Shown here piece by piece: positions 1 to 5,603 of a stretch of 5,603 bases of DNA (its first letter is position 1; every line of letters begins with the position of its first letter). The notes under the pieces were generated by a model. That model was not told the DNA's origin, did no database searches, and saw nothing but the letters and a program-made list of their open reading frames with translations. Position numbers and translations under genes: made by a program. Origin of the DNA: Gemmatimonadota bacterium (lineage in GTDB: Bacteria; Gemmatimonadota; Gemmatimonadetes; Palauibacterales; Palauibacteraceae); the NCBI GenBank assembly GCA_013042495.1, contig JABDQB010000343.1:1-5603 (forward strand), written 5' to 3'.

Positions 1-316
1 GTTCTACCTCGGGTCGGCGGACGCGATGCGCCGCAACCTTCGAAGCCGGGTGGAGATCGTGGCCCCGGTGGAAGATCCCGAGCTGCGCGCCGAGCTGCGG
101 CAGATCCTGGATACGCAGCTGGCGGATCGCCGCTCGGCCTGGGAGATGAGGGCCGACGGCAGTTACCGGCAGCGACGACCGAAGGGCGACGACGACCGAC
201 GCAGCTCGCAGTCCGAGCTGATCCGTTGGGCGGAGGACCGATACCGGGAGGCGACCCGTCTCAAGCGGCGTAAGCCGAGGGGAATCCGGGCCATGGAACG
301 GAACTCAGAAGAGTAG
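1..316 (+). CDS. ppk1: Polyphosphate kinase PPK1, C-terminal fragment (5' end outside window)
   Basis: PPK1 reversibly transfers the gamma-phosphate of ATP onto a growing inorganic polyphosphate chain. Only the last 104 residues are here; the frame is open from base 2 and the gene starts upstream of the window, so the ATG at 26 is internal. The visible part begins FYLGSADAMRRNL, then RVEIVAPVEDPELR, then a DGSY motif about 55 residues in. This matches the end of the PPK1 C-terminal (phospholipase D-like) domain, where family members read Y-x-x-SAD-x-M-x-RNL-x-x-RVE. The catalytic histidines lie upstream and cannot be checked. After DGSY there is a strongly charged tail of roughly 45 residues rich in Arg, Lys, Asp and Glu; similar variable tails occur in the family. 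The following phosphate transporter begins 9 nt after the stop, so the two are probably co-transcribed. The family call is firm; activity cannot be judged from the fragment. Confidence 0.92.
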   Translation, partial: FYLGSADAMRRNLRSRVEIVAPVEDPELRAELRQILDTQLADRRSAWEMRADGSYRQRRPKGDDDRRSSQSELIRWAEDRYREATRLKRRKPRGIRAMERNSEE

Positions 317-318
317 GA
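315..318 (+). promoter_or_regulatory. Ribosome binding site of the Na/Pi cotransporter gene, overlapping the ppk1 stop
   Basis: AGGA lies 7 nt before the ATG at 326 and overlaps the TAG stop of ppk1 (314-316). It supports ATG 326 as the true start. Because ribosomes ending ppk1 reach this site, translational coupling of the two genes is likely; that is inference from the spacing. Confidence 0.6.
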
Positions 319-325
319 CCTGCCA

Positions 326-2032
326 ATGCACGGCACGGGATTCACCGATCCCGGACCTCTGCAACTGATATTCGGGCTGCTCGGCGGTCTGGCCCTGTTC
401 CTGTACGGGATGGGCCAGATGGCCGATTCCCTGAAGATCGTGGCCGGGGACCGGATGAAGTCCATCCTGGCCCGCCTCACCCGAAACCGGGTGACGGGCG
501 TCCTCACGGGCGCGTTCGTCACGGCCGTTATCCAGTCTTCATCCGTGACGACGGTCCTCGTGGTCGGGTTCATTTCGGCCGGACTGATGACCCTCACCCA
601 ATCGGTCGGCGTCATCCTCGGCGCGGACATCGGCACCACCATCACGGCCCAGATCATCGCGTTCAACATCAAGGAGTACTCGCTGCTCCTGGTGGCCGTG
701 GGATTCCTGGTGATGTTCGTCGCGCGGCGGGACACCACCCGCCACTACGGCACCGCGATCATGGGCCTGGGCCTGGTGTTCCTCGGCATGGGCATCATGG
801 GCGAGGCCATGAGGCCGCTCAGGACGTGGCAGCCGTTCTTGAATGTAATGGCGGGGCTGGAGAACCCGTGGCTCGGGATCGCGGTCGGAGCCGTTTTCAC
901 GGCGCTGGTGCAGTCGTCTTCGGCCACGGTCGGCATCATCATCGTACTGGGGAGCCAGGGACTGGTCTCCTTGCCCGCCGGCATCGCGCTGCTCCTCGGA
1001 GCGAACCTCGGCACGACGGTCACCGCCCTTCTCGCCTCGATCGGGCGGCCGCGCGAGGCCCAGCGTTCCGCCGTGATTCACCTGATCTTCAAGGTGGTGG
1101 GCGTGCTGATCTGGGTGTTCCTGATCGACCAGCTGATGTGGCTGGCTGTGCAGGTGTCGCCGTCCCACCCCGAGCTGGCCGGCGGGGCCCGGCTGGCGGC
1201 CGAGACGCCTCGCCAGGTCGCCAATGCCCATACTCTGTTCAACGTCATCAACACGCTGCTCTTCCTGCCGTTCGTGAACGCCTTCGTGTGGCTGGTCAGG
1301 CGCCTGCTGCCGGATCGAAAGAACGGCGACCAACGGGTGCGGATCAAGTACCTGGATGAGGGCCTGATTCGCACTCCGGCCTTCGCCCTCGACCGCGCAC
1401 GCCTCGAAATGCTGCACATGGGAGACAGGGTACGCGCGATGTTGCAGGACATCCTGCCCGCGACGCTGGGAGGAGACCGAGAGAACCTGGGTGGTTTCGC
1501 CGCGAGGGACGATGAGGTGGACGCCCTGCACGGCGAGATCGTCACGTACCTCGGCAGGGTGAGCCAGGAGAGCCTTACGGAGGGGCAGACGGTCGAGCTG
1601 CTGCAGTTGATGGAGGCCACCAACGACCTGGAGAACATCGGCGACATAATCGAGACCAACCTCGTGTCGCTCGGCCACTCTCGCCTGGATGATGCGGTGC
1701 GAGTGAGCGCTGCCACGGTCGGCGTGCTGGAGGAGTTCCACTCGGCCGTTGGCCGGGCGCTGGACATGGCGCTCCTCGCGGTTACCCAGAAAAACGAAGC
1801 CGCGGCGGCCGAAGTCGTCGCCATGAAGAGTGAGATCAACCGGCTCGCGGACTCGGCCCACCTGCACGAGGCGAAAAGGCTGATCGCGCAGGAGCCCGGC
1901 CGGCTGCCCGCGTACACCTTCGAAGTGGACGTGCTGGAGAGCTTGAAACGGGTATACTACTTTACGAAGCGGATGGCCCGGGCGGCGCTTCCGGGCGCGG
2001 ATATCAGGCCTGAGAAGAAGGAACGGGCCTAG
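326..2032 (+). CDS. Na+/phosphate cotransporter (NptA/YjbB type) with C-terminal PhoU-like domain
   Basis: Predicted inner-membrane protein of 568 aa that moves inorganic phosphate with sodium. The N-terminal part holds two inverted-topology Na/Pi-cotransporter repeats (PF02690 type). The first has QSSS at residues 70-73 followed by GADIGTT at 99-105; the second has QSSS at 196-199 followed by GANLGTT at 225-231. The paired QSSS motifs are the substrate/ion-binding hallmark of the family. Hydrophobic helices run from about residue 12 to 325. From about 355 to 550 the protein becomes soluble, helical and charged, with DLENIGD near 434-440, as expected for a PhoU-like domain; PhoU proteins restrain phosphate uptake. 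Overall length is close to E. coli YjbB. ATG 326 has an AGGA site 7 nt upstream. It follows ppk1 by 9 nt, which suggests uptake linked to polyphosphate synthesis. It ends 7 nt before the convergent barrel gene. Family members can export as well as import phosphate, so direction is not settled. Confidence 0.93.
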   Translation: MHGTGFTDPGPLQLIFGLLGGLALFLYGMGQMADSLKIVAGDRMKSILARLTRNRVTGVLTGAFVTAVIQSSSVTTVLVVGFISAGLMTLTQSVGVILGADIGTTITAQIIAFNIKEYSLLLVAVGFLVMFVARRDTTRHYGTAIMGLGLVFLGMGIMGEAMRPLRTWQPFLNVMAGLENPWLGIAVGAVFTALVQSSSATVGIIIVLGSQGLVSLPAGIALLLGANLGTTVTALLASIGRPREAQRSAVIHLIFKVVGVLIWVFLIDQLMWLAVQVSPSHPELAGGARLAAETPRQVANAHTLFNVINTLLFLPFVNAFVWLVRRLLPDRKNGDQRVRIKYLDEGLIRTPAFALDRARLEMLHMGDRVRAMLQDILPATLGGDRENLGGFAARDDEVDALHGEIVTYLGRVSQESLTEGQTVELLQLMEATNDLENIGDIIETNLVSLGHSRLDDAVRVSAATVGVLEEFHSAVGRALDMALLAVTQKNEAAAAEVVAMKSEINRLADSAHLHEAKRLIAQEPGRLPAYTFEVDVLESLKRVYYFTKRMARAALPGADIRPEKKERA

Positions 2033-2039
2033 GGGCTGC

Positions 2040-2819
2040 CTACAGCCGAAAGGACAGTCCCACGCCCGTGAACCAGTTGGGGTTCGGGTCCTGCAGGCCG
2101 GCGCCGATCCTCCAATCCAACTGGAGATTCGCTGTGAGGCCCCACGTGAGGCCACCGTTGAGATAATGGTCGGCGCCGCCGCCACGGTTCTCGGGGAAGA
2201 GTCCGTACCACTCGAAATAGACCGTTACCGGCTCACTGATCGCGTATCCGAGAACGACGCTCCCGACGCCCTGGTGGAAGCGCTCCTCGCCGGATGCCAG
2301 GTAGGCCCAACCCAGATTGGACCCCAGGTTGAGTCGGTCCGTGAGACTGAAGTCGAGCGCCAGCTTCGCTCCCGGCTGAACGGCGTTCGCTCCGAAATTG
2401 CTATCCCCCGTCGGGAGATCCGCGCCGAACAGTAGTGCTACCTGCGGGACGGCGGCGGAGCCTCCGTCAGGCTTCCGGTAGAGCACCCCCTTGAACGAGA
2501 TTGCCAGGTCCTGGATCCCCTCCTCGTCGGCCTGGGACGATCGAACCAGGGATATCGAGTTGAGTCCGAGGCGTCCCTCCAGCCAGGACAAGATCCCGAT
2601 GCGGACCAGGAGCTCGCCAAAGTCGCTACGCTCTTCATCTCCGGTCTTCGAGAATGTATACCCGAGCTCGAACTGGAACCGGCCCGGAGCGACGGTCGAC
2701 GCGCTCTCCGTGAAATCGGGCCGGTCGGTGACCATGGGTTCGGCTTCCTGGCTCGACGTGAAAGTCGGGAACACGAGAAGCCATGCAGCGGCCATCAATG
2801 CTCCACGCGAGTGCTTCAA
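2040..2819 (-). CDS. Outer-membrane beta-barrel 'transporter' protein, MetA/phenol-degradation family (PF13557 type)
   Basis: Protein of 259 aa from TTG 2819, predicted to be exported and to form an outer-membrane barrel. The N-terminus has a K/H/R-containing stretch, a hydrophobic core (about residues 8-20) and a plausible signal-peptidase site around TSS-Q (21-24). The mature protein begins near TDRPDFTESA (31-40), a characteristic opening of this family. Alternating hydrophobic/polar strands follow, with the late conserved block YFEWYGLFPEN and then DHYLNGGLTWGLT around 201-230, also typical. It ends in SFRL, not the terminal aromatic residue many barrels carry. The family is named for MetA of a phenol-degradation cluster, but most members are uncharacterised, so no substrate is claimed. 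It diverges from the E1 dehydrogenase gene and converges on the Na/Pi gene. An alternative start is ATG 2795, but that loses the basic n-region of the signal peptide. Confidence 0.82.
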   Translation of the reverse strand: MKHSRGALMAAAWLLVFPTFTSSQEAEPMVTDRPDFTESASTVAPGRFQFELGYTFSKTGDEERSDFGELLVRIGILSWLEGRLGLNSISLVRSSQADEEGIQDLAISFKGVLYRKPDGGSAAVPQVALLFGADLPTGDSNFGANAVQPGAKLALDFSLTDRLNLGSNLGWAYLASGEERFHQGVGSVVLGYAISEPVTVYFEWYGLFPENRGGGADHYLNGGLTWGLTANLQLDWRIGAGLQDPNPNWFTGVGLSFRL

Positions 2820-2828
2820 CGACGCCTC
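2820..2828 (-). promoter_or_regulatory. Ribosome binding site supporting the TTG start of the barrel gene
   Basis: Read on the - strand, GAGG (2828-2825) lies 5 nt before TTG 2819. A competing GGAG (2804-2801) lies 5 nt before ATG 2795, so ribosome sites alone do not decide. The TTG start is preferred because it gives the signal peptide a K/H/R n-region. Confidence 0.4.
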
Positions 2829-2847
2829 GTGTCCGGAAGAGGAGAAA

Positions 2848-2863
2848 TTTAGCTGAGACTAAA
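2848..2863. repeat. Small AT-rich inverted repeat, possible operator
   Basis: TTTAG (2848-2852) and CTAAA (2859-2863) are perfect inverted arms around a 6-nt centre, in an AT-rich patch that stands out from the GC-rich surroundings. The patch lies just upstream of the barrel gene, about where its transcript might begin. An operator role is inference; five-base arms can occur by chance. Confidence 0.3.
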
Positions 2864-2902
2864 ATTATGCCGTATCCTGGGGTCTGCGCGCACGCCTGTC
2901 AA
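2864..2902 (-). promoter_or_regulatory. Candidate promoter region for the barrel gene (weak)
   Basis: On the - strand a perfect TTGACA (2902-2897) is followed after 17 nt by the poor -10 match CAGGAT (2879-2874). Further downstream lies a much better -10, CATAAT (2869-2864), but it is 27 nt from TTGACA and has no -35 at normal spacing. One of these probably drives the barrel gene, or a different sigma factor is used. Confidence 0.33.
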
Positions 2903-2927
2903 TGTCCTGTGCGGCGCAGGTCCCGAT

Positions 2928-2956
2928 TTGGTGCCCCTCTTCTCACGCGCTATAAT
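2928..2956 (+). promoter_or_regulatory. Sigma70-type promoter for the fused E1 dehydrogenase gene
   Basis: TTGGTG (2928-2933, 4 of 6 to TTGACA) and a perfect TATAAT (2951-2956) are separated by exactly 17 nt. Transcription would start near 2963, giving a leader of about 87 nt before ATG 3050. The perfect -10 in GC-rich DNA and its position upstream of the gene make this the best promoter in the window. Confidence 0.58.
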
Positions 2957-2962
2957 TATCGG

Positions 2963-3049
2963 CTGTCGGAGATACCAACGATAGAGACGGAGGCCGAGGG
3001 CGGCCGGCCGGCATTGATACCGTGTCCCCGCGCGAAGCGGAAGGTGGGA
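2963..3049 (+). other. Predicted 5' leader of the E1 dehydrogenase mRNA
   Basis: From the inferred transcription start to the ATG this stretch is GC-rich. It holds a 10-bp self-complementary GCCGGCCGGC (3003-3012) and a short hairpin CCGC/GCGG (3028-3031 with 3037-3040) just before the purine-rich AAGGTG (3041-3046). I do not recognise a known riboswitch. The hairpin could affect ribosome access, but its stem is only 4 bp. Confidence 0.3.
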
Positions 3050-5185
3050 ATGGCAACACCGATCGAGCACGTGGAAAACGGGAACAAGGAACCTGATTCG
3101 CAGGGCCTGCAGCCCGCGGACCTGCTCTCCATGTACCGAACCATGTACCTGTCACGGCGCATCGACGACCGTGAACTCTTGATGAAGCGGCAACAGAAAA
3201 TCTACTTCCAGATCAGTGGCGCCGGGCACGAGGCGATCGGAGTGGCGGCCGGAATGGCGCTGCGGTCGGGGTACGACTGGTTCTTCACGTACTACCGCGA
3301 TCGAGCGCTGGCGCTCCAGCTCGGGGTCACGCCCTACGAGATGTTCCTGGAGGGCGTCGGAGCCGCGGACGATCCGGCGAGCGGTGGCCGCCAGATGCCT
3401 TCTCACTGGGGCCACGCGGACCACAACCTGGTCAGCACCTCCAGTCCGACGGGAACTCAGTTTCTGCAGGCCGTCGGGTGCGCCGAGGCGGGAGTCCGTG
3501 CAGGCAGGCTGGGACTGGCCGACGCGGGCGTGGAGTTTCACGGCGACGAAGTGGTGCTGGCCACGACCGGGGATGGTACGACGTCCGAGGGCGAATTCTG
3601 GGAATCACTGAATACCGCCTCGAATCTGAAGCTGCCGGTCATCTACTTGGTGGAGGACAACGGGTACGCGATCTCGGTACCGGTGGAGGTGAATACGGCC
3701 GGCGGCAGCATCTCGAAGCTGGTATCCGCCTTTCCCGACCTCCTGGTGATCGAGGTGGACGGTACGAACCCCATCGCCTCGTACGGAGCGATGCGGAGAG
3801 CGGCAGAGTACTGCCGGGCCCGCCGCGGTCCAGCCCTCGTCCATGCCCATGTGACGCGGCCGTACAGCCACTCGATGTCCGACGACGAAAAGATGTACAA
3901 GCCCGAATCGGAGCGCGATATCGAGGAGTCGCGGGACCCGATCGCGAACATGGCCTCTTTCCTGGTTAGCGCCGGCATGGCCACGGAAGCGGACCTGGAG
4001 ACCGTGCGCGAAGAGGTGGACGTCAGCGTCGTCGAAGCCAGCGAACTGGCCGTCGAGCAGTCGCAGCCCGGGCCCGAGACGGTCTTCGACCACGTCTTCT
4101 CGCCGGAGGTGGATGTCACCTCGGACGCATTTTCCACGGCTCCCGCCTTCGAAGGCGACCCGACCACGGTCGTCGATCTCCTCAACGTCTGCATGAGGGA
4201 CGAGATGCGGCGTGACCCACGCGTGGTCGTGTTCGGCGAGGACGTCGCGGATGTGTCGCGCGATCAGTACCTGGATGATTTGAAGGGCAAGGGCGGTGTG
4301 TTCAAGGTGACCTGGGGCTTGCAGCGTGAGTTCGGGTCTGACCGGGTGTTCAACTCTCCCCTGGCCGAGGCCAATATCGTGGGTCGCGCCGTCGGGATGG
4401 CCCTGCGCGGAATGAAGCCGGTCGTCGAGATCCAGTTCTTCGACTACATCTGGCCTGCGTTCCACCAGCTCAGGAACGAGGTCGCCACGATGCGGTGGCG
4501 CTCGGGCGGACACTTCAAGTCGCCGCTGGTCGTTCGGACCACGTACGGCGGATACCTGTCGGGCGGAGCGATCTACCATTCGCAGACGGGCGCGTCGCTG
4601 TTCACGCACACGCCGGGCGTGCACGTGGTCTGTCCTTCGAATGCCGAGGATGCCAATGGACTCCTGCGCACGGCGATTCGCTGCGATGACCCGGTCCTGT
4701 TCCTGGAGCACAAGCACCTGTATCGGCAGACGTACAACAAGGGCCGGTATCCGGGGCCGGATTACATGATCCCGTTCGGACGGGCAAGCCGGGTCGAAGA
4801 AGGGGACGAGATCACGGTCGTCACCTATGGCGCGCTGGTCGAACGCACCCGGAAGGCGCTTCGCGCGCTCGAGCGCGACGGCCGGCCGATAAGAGCGGAT
4901 GTACTCGATCTCCGAACCCTGAATCCGCTCGATATGGAAGCGATCGCCGCGTCCGTGAAGCGTACGAACCGGGTGCTCGTGGCCTACGAGGACTCGAAGT
5001 CCTGGGGCTGGGGAGCCGAGATCGCGGCGCGGGTCGCGGACGAACTGTTCGAGTGGCTGGACGCGCCGGTGCGCCGTCTCGCGGCCACGGACACCTTCGT
5101 GGGCTATGCCCCGCAGCTCGAAGCGGAAATCCTTCCGCAGGTCCCGGACATAGTGGCGGCGCTGGAGGAGCTCAAGGCGTACTGA
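3050..5185 (+). CDS. Fused E1 alpha-beta 2-oxoacid dehydrogenase (thiamine diphosphate; branched-chain/2-oxoisovalerate type)
   Basis: One 711-aa cytoplasmic protein joins both E1 subunits, which decarboxylate a 2-oxoacid and pass the acyl group to lipoyl-E2. Residues ~20-330 are E1 alpha: YYRDRALAL (81-89), GRQMPSHWG (113-121), the ThDP/Mg motif from GDG (174-176) to N204 in EDNGYAIS, and the loop HSMSDD (274-279). An acidic linker of about 30-40 residues leads to E1 beta (~372-711): GEDVA with E397, FNSPLAEANIVG (434-445), YHSQ with H510, and the C-terminal domain from ~585. MPSHWG resembles branched-chain enzymes, but pyruvate or a broad range is possible. E2 and E3 are not in the window. 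ATG 3050 is chosen since homology begins near residue 20; GTG 3044 is an in-frame alternative, and the open frame back to 2783 runs through the promoter. The 3' end overlaps the exporter gene by 14 nt. Confidence 0.92.
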   Translation: MATPIEHVENGNKEPDSQGLQPADLLSMYRTMYLSRRIDDRELLMKRQQKIYFQISGAGHEAIGVAAGMALRSGYDWFFTYYRDRALALQLGVTPYEMFLEGVGAADDPASGGRQMPSHWGHADHNLVSTSSPTGTQFLQAVGCAEAGVRAGRLGLADAGVEFHGDEVVLATTGDGTTSEGEFWESLNTASNLKLPVIYLVEDNGYAISVPVEVNTAGGSISKLVSAFPDLLVIEVDGTNPIASYGAMRRAAEYCRARRGPALVHAHVTRPYSHSMSDDEKMYKPESERDIEESRDPIANMASFLVSAGMATEADLETVREEVDVSVVEASELAVEQSQPGPETVFDHVFSPEVDVTSDAFSTAPAFEGDPTTVVDLLNVCMRDEMRRDPRVVVFGEDVADVSRDQYLDDLKGKGGVFKVTWGLQREFGSDRVFNSPLAEANIVGRAVGMALRGMKPVVEIQFFDYIWPAFHQLRNEVATMRWRSGGHFKSPLVVRTTYGGYLSGGAIYHSQTGASLFTHTPGVHVVCPSNAEDANGLLRTAIRCDDPVLFLEHKHLYRQTYNKGRYPGPDYMIPFGRASRVEEGDEITVVTYGALVERTRKALRALERDGRPIRADVLDLRTLNPLDMEAIAASVKRTNRVLVAYEDSKSWGWGAEIAARVADELFEWLDAPVRRLAATDTFVGYAPQLEAEILPQVPDIVAALEELKAY

Positions 5186-5603
5186 GAGCGGGCTCGCGAG
5201 CGGAGCCTCCCCCGCGGTCGCCCTTTGCCATGATCGCTGGCAGCACGATCAAGGTGCACACCAGCACGCTGGTCATGCCCACCATCAACAGGGCGCCCAT
5301 CCCGGAGATCGCCCGGTGATTGGCGAGCGTCAGATTGCCGAAGCCCGCCATGGTGGTCAGCGCGCTGTAGAGAATGGCCCGGCCCGTGGCGGAATCCAGG
5401 AGTCCGCGCGCGGTCCCCGTCTGCCGCCTCCGGTGCACCATGTGGATGCCCGCGTCCACTCCGATTCCCAGCAGCAACGGCAGCGTGATGATGTTCGAAA
5501 TATTGAACGGAACGTCCCAGATCACAGCCGTTGCACCCGTGAGAAGCGTGGCCAGGATCAGCGACACCATGACCACTGCGCTCGAACGTGGATCACCCAG
5601 AAG
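5172..5603 (-). CDS. RND/MMPL-family exporter, C-terminal membrane fragment (HpnN-like; 5' end outside window)
   Basis: The last 143 residues of a large inner-membrane proton-driven exporter; the frame stays open through base 5603, so the GTG at 5576 is an internal codon, not the start. Four hydrophobic segments lie at about residues 10-28, 38-58, 80-98 and 105-130 of the fragment. The second carries LGIGVDAGIHMVHR, the GxGxDxxxH-type motif with the membrane aspartate expected for proton coupling in RND proteins. The third segment starts after the conserved TGRAILYSALTTMAGFG. The combination resembles hopanoid-associated HpnN and HAE3/MMPL exporters, which move lipids or hydrophobic compounds. 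The substrate cannot be told from this part. The tail after the last helix is short and rich in Gly, Arg and Pro. It converges on, and overlaps by 14 nt, the E1 dehydrogenase gene; no functional link is implied. Confidence 0.87.
   Translation of the reverse strand, partial: LLGDPRSSAVVMVSLILATLLTGATAVIWDVPFNISNIITLPLLLGIGVDAGIHMVHRRRQTGTARGLLDSATGRAILYSALTTMAGFGNLTLANHRAISGMGALLMVGMTSVLVCTLIVLPAIMAKGDRGGGSAREPALSTP

Noticed and set aside
2006..2030. Inverted AGGCC/GGCCT pair at the end of the Na/Pi gene, possible terminator
   Set aside because: Arms are only 5 bp with a 15-nt loop, lie within the coding sequence and have no T-run after them.
539..2185. Long - strand open frame (548 aa) antisense to the Na/Pi cotransporter gene
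   Set aside because: It is the mirror of a strongly supported gene in GC-rich DNA. Its composition (many His, Gln, Arg, Asp) shows no domain, and it would also run through the barrel gene end.
2955..2960. GATAAT on the - strand overlapping the + strand TATAAT, possible second - promoter
   Set aside because: No -35 match at 16-18 nt; it arises because the TATAATTAT stretch is nearly self-complementary.
2783..3049. In-frame upstream extension of the E1 gene by 89 codons
   Set aside because: It overlaps the barrel gene start, runs through the predicted promoter, has low-complexity composition unlike the family, and E1 homology only begins about 20 residues after ATG 3050.
3605..4717. Long - strand open frame (370 aa) antisense to the E1 gene
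   Set aside because: Same codon-bias shadow effect; no recognisable motif and the opposite strand encodes clear catalytic motifs.
5191..5207. Hairpin GGCTC/GAGCC just after the E1 stop, possible terminator
   Set aside because: No T-run follows on the + strand, and the bases lie inside the exporter coding sequence.

Overview
The window is a GC-rich bacterial chromosomal segment of dense, ordinary housekeeping and transport genes. I see no insertion sequence, tRNA, rRNA, CRISPR array or phage gene. A single-polypeptide E1 alpha-beta 2-oxoacid dehydrogenase, a PPK1, a Na/Pi cotransporter-PhoU protein and an HpnN/MMPL-like RND exporter together would fit a Gram-negative such as Gemmatimonadota or Acidobacteriota. 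That placement is inference from gene style, not a demonstrated assignment. The predicted outer-membrane barrel supports a two-membrane cell.

Layout from left to right. (1) Bases 1-316, + strand: the C-terminal end of polyphosphate kinase PPK1, cut by the window edge. (2) Bases 326-2032, + strand: a Na+/phosphate cotransporter with a C-terminal PhoU-like domain, starting 9 nt after the ppk1 stop and with its ribosome site on that stop. These two look like an operon joining phosphate uptake to polyphosphate storage. (3) Bases 2040-2819, - strand: a secreted, probably outer-membrane beta-barrel protein of the MetA/phenol-degradation 'transporter' family, tail to tail with gene 2 across 7 nt. 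(4) Bases 2820-3049: a divergent intergenic region with a good sigma70-type promoter on the + strand, a weaker candidate on the - strand and a small AT-rich inverted repeat. (5) Bases 3050-5185, + strand: a fused E1 alpha + E1 beta thiamine-diphosphate 2-oxoacid dehydrogenase of 711 aa, closest in motifs to the branched-chain/2-oxoisovalerate type. (6) Bases 5172-5603, - strand: the C-terminal membrane part of an RND/MMPL exporter, cut by the right edge and overlapping gene 5 tail to tail by 14 nt.

Genes 1 and 2 plausibly work together: imported phosphate feeds the ATP pool from which PPK1 makes polyphosphate. The fused E1 would need E2 and E3 partners encoded elsewhere. The barrel protein shares an intergenic region with the E1 gene but no functional link is visible. 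I found no convincing undescribed system; the most notable points are the ppk1-NaPi/PhoU pairing, the E1 fusion, the shared divergent control region and two very tight convergent gene ends without terminators.
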